NCBI GenBank assembly: GCA_963921825.1
Contig: OY997589.1
Location: 56,150,959 to 56,214,958 of the forward strand
Direction of reading: 5' to 3'
Length of the DNA stretch: 64,000 bases
Source of the DNA: Erodium maritimum
Taxonomy: Eukaryota > Streptophyta > Magnoliopsida > Geraniales > Geraniaceae
The position numbers and the translations under genes were made by a program. This document shows positions 47,025 to 58,293 of the stretch, in pieces. The notes under the pieces were generated by a model. That model saw only the letters and a list, made by a program, of their open reading frames with translations, was not told the origin of the DNA and did no database searches. Each line of letters begins with the position of its first letter. Position 1 is the stretch's first letter.

Positions 47025-49977
47025 TGTCACGCCCCAAATTCAGTAGAACCGAACCCGGAACGCGAACGATAAAACAATCAAACCATTTTCAAACCTTTTA
47101 AATAAATTGCTAAAAATCACCATTTAGTTAATCAAAATAATAATTTACAACTCAAAAGTACGTCCAAACAAGCGGACAAAAGACATGGCGTACGTCGCTA
47201 AACCCAAAAGGAAACCCGGACTCCCGCTCCCAGCTCTTCAAGCTTCGAGAGCTCACCTAGTCCGTCTCGCGACCAGTACCTGTAGGAAAAGCAGCTACGG
47301 GTGAGCGTTCGCTCACCACCACGGATACCAGACTGACTATGGCATACTAGCAGACAATGCCGGAAACACCAACGACTACTATCCCCAACACAAGTAACCC
47401 GACTGACACACAAACTGTTACCTTCCCCAACCAACTCAACACCCGGACACGTAATGTAGACTCGACACAACGATTACGACTTCCACCAAAGGCACAAAAG
47501 ATAACCACGCAACACCCGAGATCACAAAGGATCGCACACCAAACAAGATCGCAAAGGATCGCACACCAAACAAGATCGCAAAGGATCGCACTCAAGCTGC
47601 TCAGTGCCGGTTGCTAACCGGCTGGGCTCGAGCCTGCCCACGCAACTTCCCCGATCCCTGTCGGGTCAGGCGGTCGACCTGTCAGCGATGTATAAAGACA
47701 TACTTTTCCGATAGCTGGTCAGAAGGGGAGCCGCCCTCATCGCCAAAGAAGACGCTCAACCTTACCGATCCCTGTCGGAAGGCTAGCCAATACCCACGCA
47801 ACTTTTCCCGACATGTAGTCGGATTAGGCGGTTGACCTGTCTCTCCCAACCTCAGGCAACCACAACCCCAATCACAAGCAAAGTTCAACAAACAGTAACA
47901 ACACAGGTTTAGCACTCCACAGGCACTCATGGCCACCCAAGACGCCAACAGTAAAACACGGGTTCAACAACCCCACGGGCACTCATGGCCACCCAAGACA
48001 CACCAACAGTAAAATACGGGTTCAACAACCCCACGACACTCATGGCCACCCAAGACACCAACAATAAAATACGGGCTAAACAACCCCACGGGCACTCATG
48101 GCCACCCAAGACACCAACAATAAAAATACGGGTTCAACACCCCACAGGCACTCATGGCCACCCACAAACAATACAATCAAACTCCGGGCATAACCAAATG
48201 CCTCCAGTATTTCTAATATCAATACGTTCACTGCTCGTACGACACTACTAAGTGTCATGCATTTCTATTGTTCGATACGTTCCCGTATCATACGACACCA
48301 CCCGGTGTCGCCTTCCTTTCTATTGTTCGATAAACTTGCTTAACCCACGTCACCCAAGCGTCACATGCATTTCTACTGTTAACTTTCCCTAGTCAGGGCC
48401 GAGATCCGGCTACTTTTCCCTACCTCGTATGCTTTCCCAAAAGCTCACAACCAAGCTCCGGCGTGCTCACGATCACTCGCATAGCTTTCCCTTTCTTCTG
48501 TCGGTGGCACGATCTAATAAGAACACAATTTAAAACACTTTTAAGTTCGCAGGCATAAACTGAATTTTAATACACTTGACACCCAAATGCAACCACGACA
48601 ATGTCGATCACTCCCGAACTTCCCAATTACTCGACATTGTCGATAATGAGCCCGGAAAGGCCCGATTCGCACGGCTCGGTGAATCTGCCCGGGGTTGGAA
48701 AACGTCCTTCCGGGGCTCCGAAAATTCCCGTTTTCGTTTCTACGGTCTTAGAATAATTCAAGGGTTCCAACGCAATCGACGGAATAAATTTCCGACTTCC
48801 GGGCGATTTAATTCGCGTTTAAAGTTTCTAAACCCGAAATTCCAACTTTCACAATTTAAGACGGTAATCTACAAAAGAAAAATACCCAATATTTGGATAC
48901 CGATAAATTAGCTCTAAGATCAATTAAGAAGAAAAGAAAAAACATCCTTGGCCGAGTACCCTTTTGTGTGCTACTCCACACACAAGATTCATATTTGTTT
49001 ATCCCGTGGTTAACATGCCATCCAAAACAAAATTAACCACTCAAGCTCTCTCTTGCATTGATCACGCGGTTAGTGATTATTCTTGAATTGATTGTTACTG
49101 TACCAAACTCCAAGCTTTTAGCATGTACAACACCAATCAAAAAATTGAAGAAGCCACACAATAAATGACCAACCTTTGGTTTCTGTCTCCTTGTCTTGAT
49201 CTTTGGCAGCAACCACACGAACACTTTGTTGTGCAATTAATTCCTTCAACAAGAAACAAAAGCTAAACCAACCATAAGCAAGTCTTTCCCCTCTTGATTC
49301 TCTCTCTGCCGTTCAAGCCGCCCCAAGATCAATTGATGATTTTGTAAACCATCACCCAAGCAGCAAAGAGAACACCATGTTCTCTCCTTATCAACGTTGT
49401 CGCCGCACCACACAGAGACCAACTAAACCTATTTACTTCTCTTTCTTCTCTCACCTTCTTCTCTTCTTTTTTTTATTTTGCCGAACCTATCCCCTCCATT
49501 TCCTCTTTATTTGGTTCAAAATACCTACCACCACTACTTGTGTGACAAGTGGCAAGTGGGTCCCACCCTTTTAAGAAAATATATTTATAGATATTTTTTG
49601 TCAGATTCGCGAAATTCGGTCGTCTCGGGCTCCGAACGGGCACATTTTCCAAGAAATTACGAAACTTCACGGGCTATAAGGAAACGGCTCAACTAAGACC
49701 GTTGTGACAACGGCTAAGCTTTTCGGATCCAAAACGAACCTCGAATGGACCAAAACGTCGCTCGGTTGACTTTTCCAGCAAAAAGTCAACATTTCCCAAA
49801 TTGGTCAGAAAGTTGCCCTGAGTCCCCCAGAACTAACTTTTGTCGATATCGGGGTCAACTCAAGCCCGATATGACCCTCAGGGTCAAATTTAGGTTCATT
49901 TAGGTGTCTGTCCAAAAATTTTAAATTTTCCTGTTTTTCGCCGATTTGACTGGCGTTGACCGGGAGTGGTTCTTACA
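47025..49977 (-). repeat. 5' LTR of Tekay copy B
   Basis: This 2953-bp LTR is the partner of 39375-42301. It has an extra 28-bp tandem unit near 47530-47590 (GATCGCAAAGGATCGCACAC) and lacks a short segment seen near 39727. It is followed directly by the target duplication AGAGT. Confidence 0.92.
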
Positions 49978-51021
49978 AGAGTATTATTCACTTGATCCCT
50001 GGTCTTACTGATATACTAAGAATAGTATGATGTTGGCTGATGATCACGTTTTACTGATCATACATATTGGATATGAAGTCAAATCATATATGTCATTTAG
50101 GGAAATGGCATTGGATGACCCACTGTGAGAATACTACATAGGAACTGTCATGAGTATTTATTAGTACCGTAATATGACTTAAGTCCTCTGACCTTATAGT
50201 CATCATGATTTCTGCATAGGTGGTTGTGTGCTTTGACACAGTTAAACGTTGTCTTTAACCGGGCAATTATAAAGGCTGTGATTGGGTGCATAAGTGTCTA
50301 TGTGAGAGATATGGTTGACTGATAAGGGATCTATCACTCATACAAATATGAGAGATATCGTTTGGGCCCCTTGATAAGTGAGACTGCAGGAAAAAGAATG
50401 GCTATGCAAATTGATAAAGAGTTATCACTGGTAGTCTACTTAAGATCAAGAAACAGCGATCGAGTAAAATAAGGATGACGACCCTATGCCTTATTCGATC
50501 GAGATATCGTTGACATAAGGGTTAGCATATTAACAGGTAAGGTTAATCGGATTAACGATCATCATAAACATGTGGGTAGTCATAATGCCTTGCTAGAGGC
50601 CAACTATGACATGTGGACGAAACGAGGATTTCGGACCCACTGCCAACACGTGTTATGAGCCTACAGGGTCGCACACAACAACGAGCCCAAAATCGAATTG
50701 GACTTTTGAAGTCCCTCAAGTGAATAAAATAATATATTATATTCGATATAATATTTATTTATTCATTTAACTCGTTTTTCGAATTGCTAATATAATAAAG
50801 ATTATGTTGGGCAATTAAAATGCAAAATGGCTCTTGAATTTTAGAAATTCAAAGAGGGTATTTTTGCATGAACACTACTACTAAAATAAGACACTTGTTA
50901 TAAAAGAAAGTCCAAGAGTTTGACTTGCTTGAAATGACATAGTGGAGTCATGCAAAGCTTTAGAAAGCCACTCGTCAAATTTGGAAGTCCAAGTATTGGG
51001 TTTTTCCAAATAAAATAATGT

Positions 51022-53521
51022 TGTAAAGACCGCCTCGTTTTAAAGAACTAAAAGGATAATTTTATTCGTTGGAACGTCGTGGTTGGAAAACGGATCGAAA
51101 AATTGGATCAAGTGCGATTTAAAAAGAAAAAAAAATGAAAAGAGAGGGTTTGGACTGGGCTGGAACCTGGGCCAGACTTGGGCCCAATCAGAAGACCGAG
51201 CCTAAGCCCGCCCATGCGTGCCCGAGCCCAAGCCCAAGCCCAACCCTAAAACGCGACCATGTTCACCCTTTTTCTACCTCGCGCCGCACGTACTTCGAGA
51301 CGTTTCAGCTTCCCCTCTTGTCTCTCGATCTCCCTCTCATTCTCCCTCGCACCAGCTTCACCATCGCCATCGCCTTCGCCTTCTTCTTCCATCTTGAGTT
51401 CAACCGAGCCCCACCGTGCACGAATCGAGACGACGCCGGAGAGTTTCTCCTCTGGTTCGTCCTCTCCGAGCTTGAATCCAGCGCGCAAGCGACGGGAAAC
51501 GCACGGTTCGAGCTCCCTCTCGCCTTTTCCCTTCTTCCTCAACCTCGCCGCTCCTGAAAACCATCGAGGCGAGCTCGATTTGAGACGAGTTCAACTGGGG
51601 TCATTGTCGGCGAACCTCGAGCTCGCCAGATCTGAGACGGGAGCAAGGGTTGGGTCACGCTCGAGCCACGGCCGCCACGGCCACGACCTCACCGTGAACC
51701 TGACGCCCGTCTCCGCCCTCATTTCTCCCCCTATGAGCTCGCCTGAAGCCATCACCGGCGGCGGAGCAAACCCTAGCTTCTCCGGAGTCGTCTCCAGCTC
51801 AGACCGGGCCTGACGGACATGGGCCTTGGGGCTGGACGGATTTGGGCCAAGACAAGAGTCTCGGGCCAAATCCAGACGGGCCATTGGGCCAAGCCTAGAT
51901 CTAAGGTCCGGGTTCTGGAATTGGGCCTGGACGGGGTCTGGACTCGGGTCTTGACGGGGTCCGGTTGGGTCTGGTTTCTGGACCGGGTCGGTTTCGGGTC
52001 TGGTTCTCGGATCCGGGTCAGATCGGGTTGGACAGTTTTAATAAATTAATTAATTTAATTTAAATGATTTAAATATGGTTGATTAAAGGACTAATTGGAA
52101 AAATCCGAGGACTTTTGGACTATCGGGACTGATTGGACATTTTACCTGTTAAACCCAGACTTGGACTTCGCCCGAGAAGACTGGAGATAGGCCCGGACGT
52201 CAGCAGCTAGGAGACGCAGTTGTTGTGATTTTCTTGAGGTAGCGAAAGTAGCGGATTCCGCTTTCATTACGAAAAGTTACCAGCATGCTTGTTTATGAAA
52301 TAATAATAACCGGAAAGGTCCTAGTTGGCATATATGATGTGATTCACTAGAATAGCCGCTTTCGATTACTAAATAACCGGACGAGTCTTAGTAACATGTA
52401 GGATGTGATTCACTAGTTTTACCTGCTTTCATCTCTTGGGAATTGTCGTGCTGGTAGATGGGCCATGTCGAGCCTTAGGATTGCGTGCTATGTGTTATAA
52501 CCGTTGTGTGAGAGTCTAAATAAGATTATACTCGGTGTTGCATGCTGTGACTGTGTGTGGGAAAGTGTGCCATGTTGATTTACGTGAACTCTTGGTTGTG
52601 ATATGACCGGGTGAGTGATAGACCGGATGTGTGTTATGTTGTGATAGTCCGGTTGGTATACCGAGACTAATTATGGCTTGTGCTGCGTGTTATACCCTTA
52701 TCGTGTGTTCCAAGAGACGGCGTAACCGGAGTGGTACTTACACCGAGGGATAGTTCTGGTGTAGTGTATCGAGGCCAAGGATGGCGTGATCAGTACCCCG
52801 ATGACTCGTAGTCCGGGACGATGTACGACCGAAGTGTGTGCCGGTCCAGTACGTATGTGAGTAAATCCTGGGTCTGTGTGCTTGGAAGACATCGGACTGA
52901 GGGATTTCCGGTCGAGGATGTTACCCCCAGTCTCAGTGAAGGGAAGATATCGGGACTGATGTTGTGTGGTCCAGTACGATATAAGTGGCTTTTTGCATTC
53001 AATGACGTTGGAAACTGTTGTACGATATCTGTGTGCATCTCGATGTGTGTTTTATACTTGTTAGTTGGCTTTATGCATTCTTCTAAGTATGTTTATGACT
53101 TTGTGAAAATGATCGGTGATTGGGAACTGCCCGTAGTCTTTGTTTTATAGTTGTGCCTTACTAGTATGCCCTAATTGGACGGTAACCCGTGGTGATGACC
53201 TGAGGTTCAGAACCTTAACTACTTTTGCTACTGAGCGTAAGCTCACCCCTTTACTTTGTTGTGTTTCAGCTGTTGAGCGGGACCAGTACTAGCAGGATTC
53301 TCGGAGCTTAGGAGCTGGCGAGGGTTTTAGCTAGTGTCTAGAGACGTATCTTTCTTTTTACTGTTGACTCTTTATTACTTACTTTACCGAGTTTTTGACT
53401 CACTTAAACTTTAGGAACTTTAAATTGCATTTGAGACCCGTTTATTTATCTTTATTACTTTATTATTATTTATCTTAAGTTCACGTCTCGAATCCGGTCA
53501 AAACCGGATTTGGGGGTGACA
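51022..53521 (+). mobile_element. Solo Gypsy-type LTR, TSD AATGT
   Basis: It opens TGTAAAGACCGCCTCG at 51022 and closes GGGGGTGACA at 53521, 2500 bp. The flanks 51017-51021 and 53522-53526 are both AATGT, a perfect 5-bp duplication. It differs in sequence from the Tekay LTRs A, B and C but shares the ACTGAGCGTAAGCTCACCCC block near its end. The first third is CT- and GC-rich and gives long frames (51135-51557, 51259-51813) with low-complexity Ser/Pro-rich translations; I do not count these as genes. Confidence 0.92.
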
Positions 53522-54143
53522 AATGTGGTCTTGTTGAGAGATATATGCATGCAACAGAGAGAAGAAAAAAAAATCATATTTTTCATTGTGTTGAGAATGG
53601 TTTTTAAAGGGTGGAGAGAGAAACGAGTTAGAGAGAAAGAGAGGAAGAAGTGTAATTCCTTTGTGCTAGCACACAAGTGATTTGGGATATCTTGTTGGTG
53701 TGGATACCGGTAGAGGACGTATCCTTTTGGAAACGTCTCAACTCACACTCAATCCACCAAATCAATTTGTTTTGGGTGTTCTTGGTTTGCAAGAAGAAGA
53801 GAAAAATCTACCCAGATTTTTCTGCCCAGTTCCTGTCCGACCAACCACTAGAAATAGCTCGATCGGAGGTTCATCCGAAGTCCGATCTTGCTTATTTTTG
53901 GAGTGAACGTTCTACACATACTGCTCTTCAATCTGACTGGAGGGATTTGGATTCTAACGGTTCGTTACTGAGATATAAGAGCTGCAAGTTGGTCCCTGTC
54001 TCGAACCAAGCTGAAAAATTGAAAGAGGTAATCTCTCCTTCATTTTTTTTTGTCGGTTTACTCGGAATTAAATGGATCCTGAGCCTATTCTAGGGAAAGT
54101 TTTTTATATTTTCCGATGCGTTTTGCTCCCTAGAATTCCAACA

Positions 54144-54711
54144 CTAAATAATAAATAATTAAATAAATAAAGTAAAATAATTTCTAATCAATTTATAATA
54201 TCTGTTTTAAATCAAATATTAATTTTAAAAATATATAAATTAAAAAAAACAATTTCTAATTTTATAAAATATGTTATAATTCAGATTTTACTTTTAAACT
54301 TAAAATACAGAAATAAAAATAACGATTAATTAATTAATTTATTAAATAATTTATTTTGAAATAATTAATTAGAAAAATTAATTTAAAAAAATTGATAAAA
54401 CAATTTATTTTGAAATAATTAAAATAATTAAAATAATTAAATGATTAATTAAATAATTTATTTTGAAAATTTAAAATTATTTTGAAATAAATAATTATAT
54501 AAAAAAATATTTTGAAATAATTAATTAAATAATTAAATAAATTATTTATTTTGAAAAATAAAAAATTGAATTAATTAAAGATGATTTAAATAATAATGGA
54601 TTATTAAGGATTTAATGAAGTAAGGGGTATAATCGTCTTTCAATTCATATCAACTTAAAATTCAATTCAAACATATAAGGGTAAAATAGTCATTTCAGAT
54701 TCTCCTATTAA
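54144..54711. other. AT-rich interior of the MULE-like element
   Basis: Almost pure A and T from 54144 to about 54600, with AATTAATTAAATAA-type runs. No frame, domain or RNA gene is seen. It belongs to the MULE-like element, between the Copia LTR end and the right TIR. Confidence 0.6.
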
Positions 54712-55018
54712 GTTTTCCTGACAGAAGTGTGTGGACAAAACTTTATGGTAGCCACAGATCGTGGACGAAACTTTGTGCACCAAAACGTTTGTGGACGAAA
54801 CATTAGAGTTGTTTTGGACAATTATCTCTAAATTCAAACATATCGGTATGAACTGACTCTAAGGCAAAGCAAAAGGGTATCCAATTATGTTTGCTAGTTG
54901 TTCCACATTAAGCGAACTTTGAGGTTATGGATGACCAAGATGTTGTTGAAGTTCATGCCCTAAGACACACCATGAAGAGTTTGAGATTGCAACCTATAAT
55001 ATTTCAAGGATAACTAAA

Positions 55019-55427
55019 AGGGTAAATTACAAATACTTACCCCAAACTTGTAGCGTTTAACTGATACATACCCTAAAGTATTTTTTTTAACTGATACCTA
55101 CTCAGATGTTTAGTTATATAACAAATAGCCCAAGCCGTCTGCTAAAATGACGAAAATACCCTCAATTACACTTCACTAATTATTTTAAAAAAATATTTAA
55201 AAAATAACTTTATGTATATATATATATATATATTTACTTATTAAATCACTTTTTTTATTTAAAAAAAATTATTTAAAAAATCACTGAGGGCATTTTCGTT
55301 ATTCTAACTAACAGTTTGGGCTATTTGTTATATAACTAAACATCTGAGTAAGTATCAGTTAAAAAAACTTTATGATAAGTATCTATTAAACGCTACGAGT
55401 TTAGGGTAGATATTTTTAATTTACCCT
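55019..55427. mobile_element. Foldback MITE, about 409 bp
   Basis: The left arm (AGGGTAAATTACAAATACTT, then ACTGATACATACC, CAGATGTTTAGTTATATAAC and GGGCATTTTCG-type sequence in inverse) is repeated in inverse on the right, ending AATTTACCCT at 55427. Arms are about 170 bases and the centre holds a (TA)n run (about 55215-55232) with A/T tracts. The flanks TAACTAAA and AATTAAAAA are not a perfect duplication. No coding sequence. Confidence 0.8.
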
Positions 55428-56501
55428 AATTAAAAAGTGATTAAGAAATTCAAGACCGTTTCTTTTATATGTGATTTTGCAACCTACAATATCTCAAGGA
55501 TAATCCATCATCTCTGGATAGTTAAAATGATGAATATAGACGATACTACACCATGCAACATGTTTTTGCGTGCTTCACCATGCAACATCACTACCAATAT
55601 TACACCTATAGCTGAAGTTGCATCCAAACGAAACACAAGGAAGCAATCCGTTAAAATGTGCAAAATGTGATTAAAAAAAGGATAATTTTGTGGTACCTCA
55701 CTATCTTAGAATTTTATGGTATCCTAAAAATTCTTGATTTTTGTTGGAACATTTAGTTTGTGTAAATGTGGTGTGTGCCACATAGATAAAATATAGAACA
55801 AACTAATGCGTTTATATAGCAATGTGTCACTACTCTAATTAAATGGAGCATGTACCAAGTGATCAATATATTGGTATATTTGTCATGGGTCTTATTAAAT
55901 TATATTAATCAAGACTATGACACATGGGTATGTGTGTGATTTTTCATTTTTGGATTAATATTTTATTATCCATTAACAGTTATGTAATTGCTTAATTGCT
56001 ACCAATTGAAGAATTGTATTTTATTATCCATTAACAGTTATGTAACTGCTTAACCGCTACCAATTGAAGAATTGTGACTCTTTTGAACAGTCATTTGCTA
56101 TATATTAATCCTTTTGTTCAGAACTATAATCTCACCTTTGTACATAAAAATATTTATAGTATAATATAGCAGTATTGTATCCCGAAGGACATGCCCAATA
56201 TAGTGGGGGCATAAATTTCTTACGGAAAGTCAATAGCAACGTCTTACTGCAACTCCATTCTTGTTCGTGATCTAACAATTTTCATCTTATTATCCGAACT
56301 ATATTTTGTGGTAGCTTACTACTTTAGAATACTTTTTTTTTCATTTTGATACCCGATGTTAACTTTTTATACATTTTTAATAGAAAATAGTCATGTAACT
56401 GACCCATGACCCCAATTTTTTTATAAAATGACAACACTACCCTTTGTTCCAATAAAATTCTAAATTCCCTTTACCCTTTTCATTTCCTCTTTCTCCTATC
56501 G
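55428..56501. other. AT-rich spacer, nothing firm
   Basis: A GGATAATTTTGTGGTACC at 55679 and a related TTTTGTGGTAGCTTACTAC at about 56304 hint at small MITE ends. A 38-base segment (TTTTATTATCCATTAACAGT) is repeated at about 55960 and 56020. The frame 55437-55670 has no known domain. Confidence 0.4.
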
Positions 56502-57626
56502 TGTAAAAAGTGTAAATCGAAATGATTTGAATGATTTTATTGAAGAGTCTAAACTCTTTTATATAGGAGGATACAAGATTCATAGAAGGAAATAAATAAT
56601 ACATGATTGTCTAATTTAATTATCGAAATCAAATAAAATCTAATCAGAATAAATCAATTAGATTTATTCTGATATGATTACCTTCAATACTCCCCCTCAA
56701 GTTGGAGCATGGAGATTCGTAATGTCCAACTTGAAAAAGGAGACTATAATACGATCATGACTAATGCCTTTGATGGATGGTGCAAACAGTTACTCGTCTC
56801 GTGGCCGACGGTGCAAACAGCATCTCGTCTCATGGCCGACGGTGTAAACGGCTACTCGTCTCGTGATCGACGGTGCAAACGGTACTCGTCTCGTGGCCGA
56901 CGGTGCAAAGGGCATCTCGTCTCGTGGCCGACGGCACAAACAATATCTTGTCTCGTGATCGACAATGTAAACATCATAGAAGGTGGAAACGGCTATGGTT
57001 GATTACTACGATGCGGAAGCGAAATAAAACAATGAAAATAAAATAAAAATAGGATTAATTATATCCTTCAAACGCCCTGCCCACTTGTTAGAACCATAAG
57101 CTAACAAGTGGGCAAAGCTACGAATTCATTAGACTTTATCAAGAATCGAAACCGGGAGCTCTAATACCATGTAAATTTCGTTTAAAACAGGCTACTTATA
57201 TCGGGTCGGGCTTCCACAACTAACAGGTCAACCTTATTAGTTGGGTTTGGTCCTAGCCTTTATAAGTAGCTCTTTATTCTTATATTTAGTCGATGTGAGT
57301 TCATACTTCAACACTCCCCCTCACGTGTAGGACTGGACATCTACACGTGGGCCATAACAGGACTGGACATCTGCATATGGTCCGGAGGCCACAGGGTGGA
57401 GGTGACAAACGGGCCGTGGACCGAACCAGGCTCTGATACCATGTAAAAAGTGTAAATCGAAATGTTTTGAATGATTTTATTGAAGAGTCTAAACTCTTTT
57501 ATATAGGAGGATACAAGATTAATAGAATGAAACAAATAATACATGATTGTCTAATTTAATTATCGAAATCAAATAAAATCAAATCAAAATAAATCAATTA
57601 GATTTATTCTGATATGATTACCTTCA
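56502..57626 (-). mobile_element. Composite TRIM: two LTRs of one type enclosing an LTR and internal part of another
   Basis: Outer LTRs are 56502-56686 and 57442-57626 (TGTAAAAAGTGTAAATCG to ATGATTACCTTCA on the plus strand), about 95% identical by eye. The primer site GCTCTGATACCA abuts the right one, and a GAGGGGGAG polypurine tract abuts the left one on the minus strand. Inside, 57171-57311 is a different LTR (TGTAAATTTCG to CATACTTCAACA), with its own worn primer site, followed by a 129-base internal segment (57312-57440) homologous to the middle internal segment of the TRIM array at 25645-25773. No clean target duplication is seen. It is non-coding. Confidence 0.75.
56785..56975 (+). 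repeat. Short tandem repeats CTCGTCTCGTGGCCGACGGTG
   Basis: About six units of roughly 30-32 bases share ACTCGTCTCGTGGCCGACGG, then TGCAAAC, with drift to TCGTGATCGACAATG in the last. They lie in the internal part of the composite TRIM. A perfect 13-bp hairpin (GCCCACTTGTTAG and its complement) follows at about 57078-57112. Confidence 0.8.
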
Positions 57627-57642
57627 ATAGCATAACAGTTCC

Positions 57643-57808
57643 ATGATAGAGGTTGTGCTAAACGGGGAAGAAGGTGAGGGTGAAGAGCAACCTAGAAGAC
57701 ACGATCGGAGATCTGAAGAGGTTGGTGGCGGCTCAGACCGGAACCAAAGCTGACAAGATCAGGATCTAGAAGTGGTACAACATCTACAAGGACCACATCA
57801 CTCTCGCC

Positions 57809-57849
<41 letters not shown>

Positions 57850-57850
57850 A
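57643..57850 (+). pseudogene. UBL5: UBL5/HUB1 ubiquitin-like protein processed pseudogene
   Basis: The sequence starts with ATGATAGAGGTTGTGCTAAAC (Met-Ile-Glu-Val-Val-Leu-Asn), then in another frame continues [46 protein letters not shown] and MGLELY. This is UBL5 (Hub1), a 73-residue ubiquitin-like modifier tied to pre-mRNA splicing. Eight bases are lost after codon 7 (frameshift), the Gln of the IQKW segment is a stop (TAG), and the last Tyr and the terminal residue are lost through an early TAA. The copy has no introns and keeps a 3' UTR-like stretch to an A-rich tract near 58117-58140, so retrocopying is likely. It starts 16 bases beyond the TRIM end. Confidence 0.92.
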
Positions 57851-58290
57851 AGCTGAGGTTGAATCGTAATTTTATATGGAAATTGGGTGATTGATTCCTC
57901 GGTTGCTGTCATTTACTAAACCCTTGATCGAACTGCAGTTTAATTCTGACCTCAAGTTTCGTGATTGAGTCATGTTTGAACTTCAATGGCTGCAGAGATT
58001 GACTTTTCTCATGCGTTTGATTTCTGGGCTGCTCGAAGTTCTTGCCTTTGATAACTGGATTTGGATTAGTGAAAGTAATGGTTTGTGTTTGAAATTAATG
58101 GGTACTAGGACATCAAAAAATAAAAAAATAAAAAAAAACAATTTAATGGGGCATCATTTGGATTGTGTTTGTGACAACATCTGGATTGTGTACTACGAAA
58201 TTAATGGTTTGTGTTTGGATCACGATTGAAATAAAAAAAAAACAATTTGGGAAGATAGGTAGCTAAATAAAAAAAAATAAAAAAAACAAT
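57851..58290. other. UBL5 3' UTR-like sequence and A-rich tracts
   Basis: About 260 bases after the UBL5 stop resemble a 3' UTR and end in AAAAAATAAAAAAATAAAA. Then a phrase GGTTTGTGTTTG is repeated at about 58080 and 58206, each followed by A-rich sequence, suggesting a partial duplication. The frame 57972-58229 has no known domain and is not called. Confidence 0.45.
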
Positions 58291-58293
58291 TTA

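Larger units (their letters stand above)
39375..49977 (-). mobile_element. Ty3/Gypsy Tekay chromovirus copy B, TSD AGAGT
   Basis: LTRs are 47025-49977 (5') and 39375-42301 (3'), and the internal part is 4.7 kb. The flanks 39370-39374 and 49978-49982 are both AGAGT. The primer site (tRNA-Met, 47010-47021) and polypurine tract (about 42302-42317) are in place. Parts in order on the minus strand are protease, RT, RNase H, part of integrase and chromodomain; I did not recognise gag. LTRs differ by scattered changes and a few short indels, roughly 2-3% by eye, so it is older than copy A. The outline is whole; the coding part is broken in several places. Confidence 0.94.
39295..54143 (-). mobile_element. 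Copia-type solo LTR split by two Gypsy insertions
   Basis: Pieces are 39295-39374, 49983-51021 and 53527-54143, about 1.74 kb together. On the minus strand it opens TGTTGGAATTC at 54143 and closes TATTAACA at 39295. Flanks are CGAAA and CTAAA, a duplication matching at four of five bases. The inner joins are confirmed by the duplications AGAGT and AATGT of the inserted elements, across which the sequence is continuous. No coding part is present. Confidence 0.72.
38953..54828. mobile_element. MULE-like non-autonomous TIR element, TSD TAAATTCAA, filled by nested elements
   Basis: The left end (38953-39068) and right end (about 54712-54828) are inverted repeats of about 115 bp, about 85% identical by eye. 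Each opens GGGATAATTG or GAGATAATTG and holds three copies of TTTCGTCCAC. The flanks 38944-38952 and 54829-54837 are both TAAATTCAA, a perfect 9-bp duplication, the length typical of Mutator-like elements. Its own sequence is 38953-39294 plus 54144-54828, about 1.03 kb, AT-rich, with no transposase. All the rest is later insertion: a Copia-type LTR, a Tekay element and a solo Gypsy LTR. Confidence 0.85.

Noticed and set aside
51135-51813. Ser/Pro-rich frames of 140-184 codons
   Set aside because: They lie wholly inside a solo Gypsy LTR with an exact target duplication, are low-complexity and overlap each other on both strands.
53677-54093. Frame of 138 codons on the plus strand
   Set aside because: It sits in the Copia-type LTR just before its TGTTGG end and matches no known domain.
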